Of a stretch of 24,946 bases of DNA, positions 8,001 through 15,522 are shown in pieces. The DNA is taken from contig JAKSSQ010000003.1 in assembly GCA_024403005.1 (NCBI GenBank), positions 1 to 24,946 of the forward strand, in the 5' to 3' direction. This DNA comes from Clostridia bacterium (GTDB lineage Bacteria > Bacillota > Clostridia > Peptostreptococcales > Anaerovoracaceae). The position numbers and the translations under genes were made by a program. The first letter of the stretch is position 1. The number at the start of each line of letters is the position of its first letter. The notes beneath the pieces are model-generated. The model worked only from the letters and a program-made list of their open reading frames with translations, did not search any database and was not told the origin of the DNA.

Positions 8001-9432
8001 GCACTACGATAACGAATTCCATCTGAAGGAAGTCCTTGAAGCTTCTTATACAGAGTTCGGAATTGTATTTGAAACAACTTCTTTCAGTCCGTTTACAATC
8101 ATTCTTGATCAACCGGAAGAAGAACCCGGCCAGGATGACGGCGAAAGCAATACAACCGATCCGGTTCAGCCGACTTCACCTTCAAAGCCGTCTTCCGGAA
8201 CTGCTAAACCCGATGCATCCGAAGTAATTAACACAGATACAGTCCTTTCTTCTGAAGGCATAGCTGAAACAACTGTTAACGCTGCAGACGTAAGCAAAGC
8301 AGTAGAAAGCCTGCTTAGGGCAGATGAAAACGTTGATGCGGTCACAGTTGTTGCAAACGTAAAGGGCGATGCCGAAAACGTTAAGGTATCGGTTCCTGCA
8401 GGTGCACTTAAAATGATTACTGACAATACCTCTGCAGGTCTTGATGTTTTAACGCCTAACGGAAAAGTTTCCATGTCTGCAGATACACTTGCTGCTGTTG
8501 TAAAGCAGGTTGGCAATGCGTCTAATATTGAGTTCAGTGTCGCAGCAGGAGATATCCTCGACGTAAAGGCAATCGTAGAAGACCAGGCAGACGAATTACT
8601 GGAAAAGGCTGTAAAACCCTTCGATGCAAAGACTCTGGATGACGCAGTTGTTGCAGATATTACAATCCGTGCGAATGACAAAATTATCCATACTTTCGGA
8701 GGCAAAAAACTAGCAGTTGAGATCCCTGTAAATGAGGCGATTTTCAATAATAACAAGTACTACAGAGCATTTATTGTTTCTGCAGATGGTACAGTAGAGC
8801 ACATGGTCGTAAAAATCTCAAACGGCAAGGCTCTCGCAGCCACAAAGCATCTGTCTTCAATTGTCGTAACAACTGAAGAATGCACACCGTTTATCGATGT
8901 AGAACTGGGACAGTGGTACACAAACGATGTAATCTACGTGTTCGAAAATAACATCATGAATGGTGTGGGGGATGGCTTATTTGGCAAGACTGCAGCTGTT
9001 ACGAGAGCTATGTTTGTAACCATGCTCTACAATCTTAGCGGAAGACCTTCTGAAGCAGGATTGGAAAACCACTTTGCAGATGTCGAAGCAGGACAGTGGT
9101 ACGAAGATGCTGTTAAGTGGGCTTATGCCAACGGTATTGTCGCAGGTGTGGATGCTTCTCATTTTGCACCCGGCAAGGCCATTACCAGGGAATCACTCAT
9201 AACCATGCTTTACAATTATGCAAAGATTTCCGGTAAGACAGCTGGCAGTTCTGCAAGCATTGCAGGCTTTGCAGATGCTGATACCGTAAGCAGCTGGGCT
9301 TCAGAAGCTCTGAAGTGGGCTTATGCAGAGAATCTAATTGCAGGAAGCAATAACAAGCTTATGCCGCGTTCCGACGCTTCCAGAGTGGAAGGCGCTGCAT
9401 TCTTCACGAGATTTATGAAAAATATAATGTAA
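5035..9432 (+). CDS. Large S-layer-type surface protein with duplicated N-terminal domain and three SLH domains
   Basis: A 1465-residue exported protein with ribosome site AGAGGA. Residues 1-24 are a signal peptide (MKRK, hydrophobic core, cleavage after VFA). Residues about 62-239 and 277-458 are diverged copies of one beta-rich module: DYCVYDIHC at 103 matches DYFAYKLSC at 317, and VDKSYATV near 193 matches SDKSYAEI near 409. Residues about 460-1020 are further beta-rich extracellular sequence ending in SFSPFTI, followed by a Pro/Glu/Ser linker at 1024-1062. A domain at about 1065-1280 of a type often found before SLH repeats follows, then SLH domains at about 1286-1340, 1346-1402 and 1411-1465 (FIDVELGQWY, HFADVEAGQWY, FADADTVSSWA). 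SLH domains bind pyruvylated secondary wall polymer, so the protein should be held on the cell wall with its repeats outward. No catalytic domain is recognised. It lies between two terminator-like hairpins, so it is likely monocistronic. Confidence 0.93.
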   Translation: MKRKLSLLLAICLVISALPAAVFAEDEGAGVYFTYVNRDGDSYRLSDGADPEFFGEPGSYRMTFIDGEHNPLWPSSVVFYSDGETSASITAENRRTISISGVDYCVYDIHCNAFSSGALVLTFEDSSQKEMRATVGLSILSYSSSESHSYRDYINEFSVTNESNTFYLTTESGWIIESINSNNPDFITASISVDKSYATVTVNRENLEDDRYDVGLWVQAYNAGMDRRETIRHKDITLINRMESCTISRVFQEREGYIIDGSMNNFSFMPRIEVPLITFTINGNPVNADRVEFISSSTDGAIVAVENFGKVTANGTDYFAYKLSCDALAEGYLRVQSGSNVYRFPTFCQLDRIGLYGEPTASIDALKNRIQFVSGTEKYYIAMLDGFEIESLEETGGQNPGAVDIVISSDKSYAEIKVDIDKLNGEFSYIQLEGSFLRGSDRFTFRRHYDIQAPIKNFDNLADGHFYVNRTTPLTENEMTYTISSNNEGGIIHSYNLTVKVKRGDENRWLNAYQFGELALEYGFTKPEGAVKFVDLKGNGPDFEDILDKLVENGKTIDASNQMLRPAYDVFAVVNESESSSLLTPADKDSFKLYIYWLDKDDNIICFDKVFYNVVADEDFDFIKFEIVDRGYPEKSRVILDSGSNVNMDYSEAEGLITFSPKTGFDADLSGEAPDGFWKAVKIAAPDGYIAPDGADFQYLWLSVYGMEPKLSNVFLAESRIRWNSVTGADSFAERINIKVENVLPGYGKFWDPMNAAFMPVSNDSVKVEYSQETGLFHIGFPGSTVPSVADILKIQDLNIAIPENAAYFKYNSHGGPNQHLNSTIAQEQKNILDAIKLEPADTFGCEPIFRPATLLIDDITVYYNPRPNDFDGRIIEWYDAEEKLIGTAFIYGDIEDLIKEVITESVEEVTEPVDAPTIEFKNNKNHDMVRLKTKFHPQEGNNGFIELEKIGGSRDDNNPYVVYLPYSLIGAIDMADAMEKYPTPPSIKHYDNEFHLKEVLEASYTEFGIVFETTSFSPFTIILDQPEEEPGQDDGESNTTDPVQPTSPSKPSSGTAKPDASEVINTDTVLSSEGIAETTVNAADVSKAVESLLRADENVDAVTVVANVKGDAENVKVSVPAGALKMITDNTSAGLDVLTPNGKVSMSADTLAAVVKQVGNASNIEFSVAAGDILDVKAIVEDQADELLEKAVKPFDAKTLDDAVVADITIRANDKIIHTFGGKKLAVEIPVNEAIFNNNKYYRAFIVSADGTVEHMVVKISNGKALAATKHLSSIVVTTEECTPFIDVELGQWYTNDVIYVFENNIMNGVGDGLFGKTAAVTRAMFVTMLYNLSGRPSEAGLENHFADVEAGQWYEDAVKWAYANGIVAGVDASHFAPGKAITRESLITMLYNYAKISGKTAGSSASIAGFADADTVSSWASEALKWAYAENLIAGSNNKLMPRSDASRVEGAAFFTRFMKNIM

Positions 9433-9438
9433 GCACTA

Positions 9439-9467
9439 TTGACATACCCCCGGCTCGGGGGTATATT
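9439..9467 (+). promoter_or_regulatory. Sigma-A promoter of the hrcA-grpE-dnaK-dnaJ-prmA operon
   Basis: A perfect -35 TTGACA (9439-9444) and a -10 TATATT (9462-9467) are separated by exactly 17 bp. The start of transcription is expected near 9474, just ahead of the CIRCE operator. The spacer is a GC-rich hairpin sequence (see the terminator entry at 9444). Confidence 0.9.
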
Positions 9468-9472
9468 TATAT
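9444..9472 (+). terminator. GC-rich hairpin inside the hrcA promoter, possible terminator of the SLH gene
   Basis: ATACCCCCG (9444-9452) and CGGGGGTAT (9456-9464) form a perfect 9-bp stem with loop GCT, followed by ATTTATAT. It begins 12 nt after the stop of the surface-protein gene, as an intrinsic terminator would, although the U-tract is interrupted. It occupies the whole -35 to -10 spacer of the next promoter. Confidence 0.55.
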
Positions 9473-9479
9473 CAAGATG

Positions 9480-9506
9480 TTAGCACTCAAAAGTAATGAG
9501 TGCTAA
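9480..9506 (+). promoter_or_regulatory. CIRCE operator (HrcA binding site)
   Basis: TTAGCACTC, nine bases, GAGTGCTAA: both arms match the CIRCE consensus perfectly. It lies about +7 to +33 from the predicted transcription start and 16 nt before the hrcA start codon, so HrcA should repress its own operon. It is the only CIRCE copy I see in the window. Confidence 0.97.
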
Positions 9507-9522
9507 CAAAGAAGAGGCAAGT

Positions 9523-10554
9523 ATGGATTTAAACGATAGAAAACTTCAGATACTTCAGGCAGTCATCGCTGAGTTCATCAACACAGGCGAGCCCGTAGGA
9601 AGCAGATCTCTCTCCAGAAGCCACGACATGGGCATTAGCCCTGCGACTATCCGAAACGAGATGTCCGATCTGGAAGAGATGGGGTACTTAACTCATCCCC
9701 ATACCTCTGCAGGAAGAATTCCTTCCGATAAGGCCTACAGATTATATGTAGACGAACTCATGAACGAAAGCGAGCTCCCCGAAGAAGAAAAGCAGGCCAT
9801 TTCCCACAAGCTTTCCGAAACGAAGAGCGAACTGGACAGCACCATAGAGCACGCAGCTGATTTGCTCAGCCAGATGACGAACCTTACATCTTTCGCCATC
9901 GCTCCGAGAGCAAACGAAAGTAAGCTCAAGTATATAAACCTTCTTCCGGTAGACGAAACCACAGTAGTCTTAATGATTGTGCCCGAAACAGGCAAGGTTA
10001 TGAACAAGGCCCTTAAGGTTTCTCCCTACACAGAGGACAGTCTTGAGCTTCTGGGCAAGGTAATGACCCACAATTACATGGGAAAGACCTTGAACGCAGT
10101 TCTGGCCATGGACATCATAAACGACTTCACGACGGATATGGAATCTCTTTCCGGACTGGCAAAGGATGTTGTTCCCAGCTTCATTAAGACTCTGGAAAAG
10201 ATGCTGGATGTAGACCTCTACATGAACGGCTACTCCAATATCTTCAACCTGCCGGAATACAGCGGAAACATGGAGAAAACTCAGAATTTCTTCAGAATGC
10301 TGGAAGACAAGAACAGGCTTACAGACGTAATTGTAAACAGAGAATCCGGAGTTGTGGTCACCATCGGCGACGAAAACTCGGAAGACATGAAGGATTGCAG
10401 CTTAATTACCGCAGACTACAAGGTTAACGGCAAGCTGGTCGGAAAACTGGGCGTAATCGGCCCCAAGAGAATGAAGTACGATGAGGATACCTCGGTAATC
10501 AAGTACATATCGGAAAACATAAGTGATACATTCGAAATTAAGGAAGAAAAGTAA
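9523..10554 (+). CDS. hrcA: Heat-inducible transcription repressor HrcA
   Basis: A 343-residue repressor of class I heat-shock genes that binds CIRCE and needs GroEL for activity in known cases. The N-terminal winged helix covers about residues 1-75 (LNDRKLQILQAVIAEF, TGEPVGSRSLSR, SPATIRNEMSDLEEMGYL, HTSAGRIPSDKAYRLYV), followed by the GAF-like and dimerisation region. A longer frame could begin at the ATG at 9496, but that codon lies inside the CIRCE element. The ATG at 9523 has an AGAGG site five bases upstream and gives the usual family length. The stop is one base before the grpE start, so the two are translationally close. Confidence 0.97.
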   Translation: MDLNDRKLQILQAVIAEFINTGEPVGSRSLSRSHDMGISPATIRNEMSDLEEMGYLTHPHTSAGRIPSDKAYRLYVDELMNESELPEEEKQAISHKLSETKSELDSTIEHAADLLSQMTNLTSFAIAPRANESKLKYINLLPVDETTVVLMIVPETGKVMNKALKVSPYTEDSLELLGKVMTHNYMGKTLNAVLAMDIINDFTTDMESLSGLAKDVVPSFIKTLEKMLDVDLYMNGYSNIFNLPEYSGNMEKTQNFFRMLEDKNRLTDVIVNRESGVVVTIGDENSEDMKDCSLITADYKVNGKLVGKLGVIGPKRMKYDEDTSVIKYISENISDTFEIKEEK

Positions 10555-10555
10555 A

Positions 10556-11134
10556 ATGGAAATGAATAAGGAAACTGAAACTCTGCAGGAAGAAGAAATC
10601 AAGGAAGAACAGCCTGCACAGGACGTTCCCGAAGAAGAAACAGCAGAAACTGAAGAAAAGGGCGAAGCTGCAGAAGAAAAAGCAGAAGAAAAGTCCGAAG
10701 AAGCTGCAAAGGAAGAGGAAGACTTAAACACCAAGTACATGCGCCTGGCAGCAGACTTCCAGAACTTCAGAAGACGCACAGAAAAGGAAAAGAGCGATAT
10801 CTACGCTTTTGCTAACGAAAAGATTGCAGTAGATCTTCTCGCAGTTGTAGATAACTTCGACAGAGCCATGGAACACGCAGAAAGCAGCGCAGATCCCAAG
10901 CTGGCCGAAGGCATGCAGCTCATATTAAAACAGCTGAAAGATGTTCTCGAAAAGAATAACATTTCAGAAATAGATGCGTTGGGCAAGGAATTCGATCCCA
11001 ACTATCACAATGCAGTAATGACCGAAGCTGCAGGAGAGGGCGCTGAACCCAATACCGTAACAAAGGTCTTACAAAAGGGGTATATATTAAATAAAAAAGT
11101 AATCCGCCCGGCAATGGTTGCCGTAGCGCAGTAG
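10556..11134 (+). CDS. grpE: Nucleotide exchange factor GrpE
   Basis: GrpE releases ADP from DnaK during the chaperone cycle. The 192-residue product has a very acidic Glu-rich N-terminal tail of about 55 residues, then the long coiled-coil helix (LNTKYMRLAADFQNFRRRTEKEK), the DNFDRAME segment of the helical region, and the C-terminal beta-domain (GKEFDPNYHNAV, VTKVLQKGYILNKKVIRPAMVAVA). The ATG at 10556 is preferred to a GTG at 10523, which lies inside hrcA. AAGGA is about 11 bases upstream of the chosen start. Its TAG stop overlaps the AGGAGG ribosome site of dnaK. Second gene of the CIRCE-controlled operon. Confidence 0.96.
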   Translation: MEMNKETETLQEEEIKEEQPAQDVPEEETAETEEKGEAAEEKAEEKSEEAAKEEEDLNTKYMRLAADFQNFRRRTEKEKSDIYAFANEKIAVDLLAVVDNFDRAMEHAESSADPKLAEGMQLILKQLKDVLEKNNISEIDALGKEFDPNYHNAVMTEAAGEGAEPNTVTKVLQKGYILNKKVIRPAMVAVAQ

Positions 11135-11146
11135 GAGGTAAATTAA

Positions 11147-13000
11147 ATGGGTAAAGTTATTGGTATTGACTTAGGTACAACAAACAGCTGCGTAGCAGTA
11201 CTCGAAGGCGGCGAACCTACAGTTATCGTTAACGCAGAAGGTATCAGAACTACTCCGTCCGTAGTTGGTTTCACAAAGGGCGGCGAAAGACTCGTTGGCG
11301 AAACAGCCAAGAGACAGGCTATCACAAATCCCGACAGAACAATCGCTTCCATCAAGAGACATATGGGTACAGATTACACTGTAGCTATCGATGGAAAGTC
11401 TTATACACCGCAGGACATCTCCGCTATGATTCTTGCAAAGCTCAAGGCAGACGCTGAAAGCTACCTGGGCGAAAAGGTTACAGAAGCTGTAATCACAGTT
11501 CCTGCTTACTTCTCCGACAGCCAGAAGCAGGCTACAAAGGACGCTGGTAAGATCGCAGGACTCGACGTAAAGAGAATCATCAACGAACCGACAGCAGCAG
11601 CTCTCGCTTACGGTCTTGATAAGGATACATCTCACCACAAGATTCTGGTATACGACCTCGGCGGCGGTACATTCGACGTTTCCATCCTGGAAATCGGCGA
11701 CGGCGTATTCGAAGTACTCTCCACAAACGGTGACACAATGCTCGGCGGCGACGACTTCGACAACGTTCTCATGAATTTCATGGCAGATTCCTTTGCTAAG
11801 GAAAACGGCGTAGACCTGAGAAACGACAAGATGGCTCTCCAGAGACTCAAGGAAGCTGCAGAAAAGGCAAAGAAGGAACTCTCCTCCAGCCAGACAACAG
11901 CTATTAACCTGCCGTTCATCACAGTTAACCAGGATGGTCCTCTCCACATGAACATGGACATCACAAGAGCTAAGTTCGACCAGCTCACAGCAGGCCTGGT
12001 AGAAAGAACTATCGAACCCATGAAGAAGGCCATGGCAGATGCAGGCGTTACAAACTCCGACATCGACAAGGTTATCCTCGTAGGCGGTTCCACAAGAATC
12101 CCCGCAGTTCAGGAAGCTGTTAAGAACGTTACAGGCAAGGAACCCTTCAAGGGCATCAACCCGGACGAATGCGTTGCAATCGGAGCTTCCATCCAGGCAG
12201 GCGTACTCACAGGCGAAGTTAAGGACGTTCTGCTCCTCGACGTTACACCGCTGTCTCTGTCCATCGAAACACTGGGCGGTGTAGCTACAAGACTCATCGA
12301 AAGAAATACAACAATTCCTACAAAGAAGAGCCAGATCTTCTCCACAGCTGCAGATAACCAGAGCGCAGTAGACATCCACGTAATGCAGGGCGAACGCCAG
12401 ATGGCAGCAGACAACATTACACTGGGCAGATTCCAGCTCTCCGGCATTCCCGCAGCTCCCCGCGGAATTCCTCAGATCGAAGTTACATTCGACATCGATG
12501 CTAACGGTATCGTAAACGTATCCGCTAAGGACCTGGGCACAGGCCAGCAGCAGAGCATTACAATCACTTCTTCCTCCAAGCTTTCCGAAGACGAAATCAA
12601 GCAGAAGGTAAAGGAAGCTGAAGAATACGCAGAAGCAGACAAGAAGAAGAAGGAAGACATCGAAACAAAGAATCAGGCAGAAACTCTGGTTTACGAAACA
12701 GAAAAGAACCTGAAGCAGCTTGAAGGCAAGCTTTCCGAATCCGAAAAGTCCGAAATTACAGCAGCTAAGGATGCTCTCCAGTCCGCTCTCAACGCAGGAA
12801 ACATCGACGACATCAAGGCTAAGACAGAAGAACTCACAAACAAGTTCCACATCATGAGCACAAAGCTGTACGAACAGGCACAGCAGGCTCAGGCAGCCGG
12901 CGCAGCAGGTGCTGCAGGCGGATGCGGCGGTGACTGCGGAAGCTGCAGCGACGACAACGTTCAGGATGCAGACTTCGAAGTTGTAGACGACGACAAGTAA
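11147..13000 (+). CDS. dnaK: Chaperone DnaK (Hsp70) with cysteine-bearing C-terminal tail
   Basis: Hsp70 chaperone, 617 residues, which binds exposed hydrophobic peptide in an ATP-driven cycle with DnaJ and GrpE. The actin-like nucleotide-binding domain spans about 1-360 (IGIDLGTTNSCVAV, VYDLGGGTFDVSIL, LVGGSTRIPAVQ), followed by the DVLLLDVTPLSLSIETLGG linker and strand, the substrate-binding beta-domain and the helical lid. The tail is unusual: after an Ala/Gly stretch it reads GGCGGDCGSCSDD with Cys593, Cys597 and Cys600, then the normal acidic ending FEVVDDDK. AGGAGGTAAATTAA precedes the ATG, the best ribosome site in the operon. The long minus-strand open frame across this gene is a codon-bias shadow. 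Confidence 0.99.
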   Translation: MGKVIGIDLGTTNSCVAVLEGGEPTVIVNAEGIRTTPSVVGFTKGGERLVGETAKRQAITNPDRTIASIKRHMGTDYTVAIDGKSYTPQDISAMILAKLKADAESYLGEKVTEAVITVPAYFSDSQKQATKDAGKIAGLDVKRIINEPTAAALAYGLDKDTSHHKILVYDLGGGTFDVSILEIGDGVFEVLSTNGDTMLGGDDFDNVLMNFMADSFAKENGVDLRNDKMALQRLKEAAEKAKKELSSSQTTAINLPFITVNQDGPLHMNMDITRAKFDQLTAGLVERTIEPMKKAMADAGVTNSDIDKVILVGGSTRIPAVQEAVKNVTGKEPFKGINPDECVAIGASIQAGVLTGEVKDVLLLDVTPLSLSIETLGGVATRLIERNTTIPTKKSQIFSTAADNQSAVDIHVMQGERQMAADNITLGRFQLSGIPAAPRGIPQIEVTFDIDANGIVNVSAKDLGTGQQQSITITSSSKLSEDEIKQKVKEAEEYAEADKKKKEDIETKNQAETLVYETEKNLKQLEGKLSESEKSEITAAKDALQSALNAGNIDDIKAKTEELTNKFHIMSTKLYEQAQQAQAAGAAGAAGGCGGDCGSCSDDNVQDADFEVVDDDK

Positions 13001-13026
13001 TAAAGTCCGAAAAGATATAAAACCGA

Positions 13027-13054
13027 TGTCCGGCGGGGTTTACCCGGCCGGACA
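13027..13054 (+). other. Hairpin between dnaK and dnaJ
   Basis: TGTCCGGC (13027-13034) pairs with GCCGGACA (13047-13054), then a single G-G mismatch, then GGG with CCC around a TTTA loop. No T-run follows. It is better explained as an mRNA-stabilising or processing hairpin that sets the dnaK:dnaJ ratio, or as a partial attenuator, than as a full terminator. Confidence 0.6.
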
Positions 13055-13076
13055 CTGGTCTGTTTAAGGAAATAAA

Positions 13077-14225
13077 ATGGCTGATAAAAGAGATTACTAC
13101 GAGGTACTGGGGCTGGAAAAGGGCGCAGATGCAGCACAGATAAAGTCTGCATTCCGCAAGGCAGCCATGAAGTACCACCCGGACAGAAATCCGGGCGACA
13201 AGGAAGCGGAAGAAAAATTCAAGGAAGTTAACGAAGCTTACTCAATTCTTTCCGATCCCGAGAAAAAAGAAAAATACGACAGATTCGGCTTTGCAGGTGT
13301 TGACCCCAATGCGGGCTTCGGAGGCGGCGGTGGTTTTGGCGGCTTCGAAGGCGGCTTCGGCGGTTTTGAAGATATATTCAACATGTTCGGCGGCGGTTTC
13401 GGCGGCTTTGGCGGCGGCCGTGCCCAGAGAAACGGCCCGAGAAGGGGCGCAGATATTCAGAAGCGCATGAACATTACCTTCGACGAAGCAGCTTTCGGCT
13501 GCAAGAAGGACATCCGCCTTACAAAGGACTGCAAGTGCGAAACCTGCAGCGGCACAGGCGCTAAACCCGGTACATCCAAGAAGACCTGCGGCAAGTGCGG
13601 CGGAACAGGCCAGGTAAGAGTTACTCAGAGAACTCCGCTCGGTAATTTCCAGAGCGTATCTCCCTGTCCGGACTGCGGCGGCACAGGCCAGATTATCGAA
13701 GAAAAGTGCCCGGACTGCGGCGGCAAGGGCAAGGTTCGCAAGACTGTAAACATCAGCATCAACGTACCTGCAGGTGCATATACGGATTACGTTCTCCAGG
13801 TTCCCGGACAGGGCCAGCCCGGCTCCAACGGAGGTCCGGAAGGAGATCTGTACATTGTGCTCAACGTAGGCGAACACAAGATGTTTACAAGAAGAAACGA
13901 CGACCTGTGGATCCGCGTACCCATTACGTTCTCCCAGGCAGCTTTGGGCGATACAGTTACAATTCCCGGCCTGGAAGAAAAGCTGGCTCTCAAGGTTCCC
14001 GCAGGAACTCAGCCCGGCGACGTACTCCGCATGAAGGGTAAGGGCATTAAGAACGTACGCACACAGCACCCAGGCGACCTTTACGCAGAAATCGAACTGG
14101 AAGTTCCCAGAAAGCTCACAAAGGAGCAGCAGGAACTCATTAAGAAGTTCGGCGAAACAAAGAGCGCAGAAGGCTACGAAAAGAGAAAGAGCTTTACAGA
14201 CAAGCTTAAGGACCTGTTTAAGTAA
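13077..14225 (+). CDS. dnaJ: Chaperone protein DnaJ (type I Hsp40)
   Basis: Co-chaperone of DnaK that delivers substrates and stimulates ATP hydrolysis. The 382-residue protein has the J domain at 1-70 with the HPD motif at 34-36, a Gly/Phe-rich linker at about 78-118, and the zinc-finger region with four CxxCxGxG repeats (CETCSGTG, CGKCGGTG, CPDCGGTG, CPDCGGKG). The two C-terminal beta-domains and dimerisation helix follow. Complete type I architecture and usual length. AAGGAAATAA lies before the ATG. The last base of the TAA stop is the first base of the prmA ATG. Confidence 0.98.
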   Translation: MADKRDYYEVLGLEKGADAAQIKSAFRKAAMKYHPDRNPGDKEAEEKFKEVNEAYSILSDPEKKEKYDRFGFAGVDPNAGFGGGGGFGGFEGGFGGFEDIFNMFGGGFGGFGGGRAQRNGPRRGADIQKRMNITFDEAAFGCKKDIRLTKDCKCETCSGTGAKPGTSKKTCGKCGGTGQVRVTQRTPLGNFQSVSPCPDCGGTGQIIEEKCPDCGGKGKVRKTVNISINVPAGAYTDYVLQVPGQGQPGSNGGPEGDLYIVLNVGEHKMFTRRNDDLWIRVPITFSQAALGDTVTIPGLEEKLALKVPAGTQPGDVLRMKGKGIKNVRTQHPGDLYAEIELEVPRKLTKEQQELIKKFGETKSAEGYEKRKSFTDKLKDLFK

Positions 14226-15130
14226 TGAAATACACAGAAGTAAAAATTTACCCCGCAGCGGATAAGCTGGACGAACTCATCGCAAAGCTTTCCATGGCAG
14301 GCATGGATGGGGTCATTATAAGCGACCCGGAAGAGCTGGAAGGCATTATGGCCGCAAGAGATGCCCACGTCTGGGACTATGTAGACCCGGAAACAGTTGA
14401 GGACTTCACAGGCAGACCTTCCGTAACTTTCTACATTCAGGACGGCGAAACCGCTCCCGAAGCCATGGAAATCGCTAAGGAATGGGACTACAGCACCGCT
14501 CATGTGGACGACGAAGACTGGCTCCACAAGTGGGAAGAATACTTTATGCCGACTAAGATTACGGACAAGTTTGTAGTTAAGCCCACCTGGAGGGAATATA
14601 CAGCTAAACCCGGCGAACAGATTATTGAAATCGACCCGGGCATGGCTTTCGGTACAGGTACCCACGCTACGACTTTCCTTACTTTAAGGCTCATTGAAAA
14701 ATACCTTAAGCCCGGCGATACAGTGCTGGACGTTGGAAGCGGCAGCGGCATCCTTTCCATAGGTGCTGCAAAGCTTGGAGCTTCCGATATTCTGGCTATC
14801 GATTTGTTCACCGATGCGGTTGAAAGCACCGAAAAGAACTGCATTTTAAACAAGTGCAGCGAAGTTGTAAGAGCTCAGCAGGGCGACCTTACAAAGGGCG
14901 TGGACTACAAGGCAGACATGGTTGCTGCAAACCTTATGGCAGACCTGGTAATTATGCTTTCTGCAGATGTTGCAAAGCACATTAAGCAGGGCGGCATCTA
15001 CATTTCCAGCGGTATTCTGGACGAAAAGGAAGAAAAGGTTTCCGAAGCTATCAGAAACGCAGGCTTCGAGATTATCGAAGTGCTCCATGCAGACGGCTGG
15101 TGTGCTATCGCAGCCAAGCCGGCAGCATAG
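14225..15130 (+). CDS. prmA: Ribosomal protein L11 methyltransferase PrmA
   Basis: PrmA trimethylates lysines and the N-terminus of ribosomal protein L11 using S-adenosylmethionine. The 301-residue product has the N-terminal L11-recognition domain (about 1-100), the linker segment with DPGMAFGTGTHATT at 138-150, and the Rossmann methyltransferase core with motif I LDVGSGSGILSIGAAKLGA from 168 and acidic IDLF at 192-195. It starts within the dnaJ stop codon (TAATG), which implies translational coupling and heat-shock co-expression, the usual Firmicute arrangement. In many relatives rsmE follows, but here the operon ends at a terminator. Confidence 0.96.
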   Translation: MKYTEVKIYPAADKLDELIAKLSMAGMDGVIISDPEELEGIMAARDAHVWDYVDPETVEDFTGRPSVTFYIQDGETAPEAMEIAKEWDYSTAHVDDEDWLHKWEEYFMPTKITDKFVVKPTWREYTAKPGEQIIEIDPGMAFGTGTHATTFLTLRLIEKYLKPGDTVLDVGSGSGILSIGAAKLGASDILAIDLFTDAVESTEKNCILNKCSEVVRAQQGDLTKGVDYKADMVAANLMADLVIMLSADVAKHIKQGGIYISSGILDEKEEKVSEAIRNAGFEIIEVLHADGWCAIAAKPAA

Positions 15131-15163
15131 CAGGGCGCTGACCGCAATTAAAGCAAAAAAAGA

Positions 15164-15190
15164 CCGCACTTCTTCGGAAGTGCGGCTTTA
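15164..15190. terminator. Bidirectional intrinsic terminator between prmA and the minus-strand monooxygenase gene
   Basis: CCGCACTTC and GAAGTGCGG form a perfect 9-bp stem closing a UUCG tetraloop with a C-G closing pair, an exceptionally stable form. On the + strand CTTTAATT follows. On the - strand the run of seven A bases before the stem gives a T-tract. It can stop the heat-shock operon and the converging gene. Confidence 0.92.
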
Positions 15191-15202
15191 ATTAATGTTT
15201 GA

Positions 15203-15499
15203 TTACTTGCTCTGCTTTGCATCGAATCTTTCGATGATGGATTTGATTCCGTTTTCTGCCTTAACTTCTGTAATTCTGTTGAAGTGGGGCTCATTTCCGT
15301 GAGCCATGATTGCGGATTCGTTCTTCCAGCATTCGAGGAGGAGTACTTCGTTGGGATCTTCTACGCTGTAATAATAGTCGTAGCTGATGCATCCTTCTTC
15401 TGCTCTGCATGCCTGGGGAAGACCTTCGTCGAACAGCTGCTGAACGAATTCTTCGCGCTTTCCTTCGGGTGCTCTGTACTTAACTCTTACTAAAATCAT
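15203..15499 (-). CDS. Antibiotic biosynthesis monooxygenase (ABM) domain protein, YgiN-like
   Basis: A 98-residue single-domain protein. The sequence MILVRVKYRAPEGKREEFVQQLF, the ACRAEEGCISYDYYYSVEDPNEVLLLECW core and the HFNRI segment fit the ferredoxin-like dimeric ABM fold, found in quinol monooxygenases such as YgiN and in heme-degrading IsdG-type enzymes. The conserved Trp of LLLECWKNE is present. The substrate is unknown: this fold is used for many small-molecule reactions. GGAGG lies at good spacing upstream of the ATG. It is divergent from ogt and shares a 105-bp intergenic region containing a LexA-like palindrome. Confidence 0.85.
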   Translation of the reverse strand: MILVRVKYRAPEGKREEFVQQLFDEGLPQACRAEEGCISYDYYYSVEDPNEVLLLECWKNESAIMAHGNEPHFNRITEVKAENGIKSIIERFDAKQSK

Positions 15500-15522
15500 A
15501 CTGTACCTCCGTGCAATATCAT

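Noticed and set aside
9496..9522. Upstream ATG for hrcA inside the CIRCE element
   Set aside because: It has no ribosome site and would make the operator coding. The ATG at 9523 has AGAGG at proper spacing and the family N-terminus.
11171..12850. 559-codon open frame on the minus strand across dnaK
   Set aside because: It mirrors the strongly biased codon use of dnaK, which avoids codons whose reverse complement is a stop. The product is Cys-rich and compositionally odd, and no ribosome site or promoter was found.
13242..14069. 275-codon minus-strand frame across dnaJ
   Set aside because: Shadow of the Gly/Cys-rich dnaJ sequence. It gives a low-complexity Ala/Cys product.
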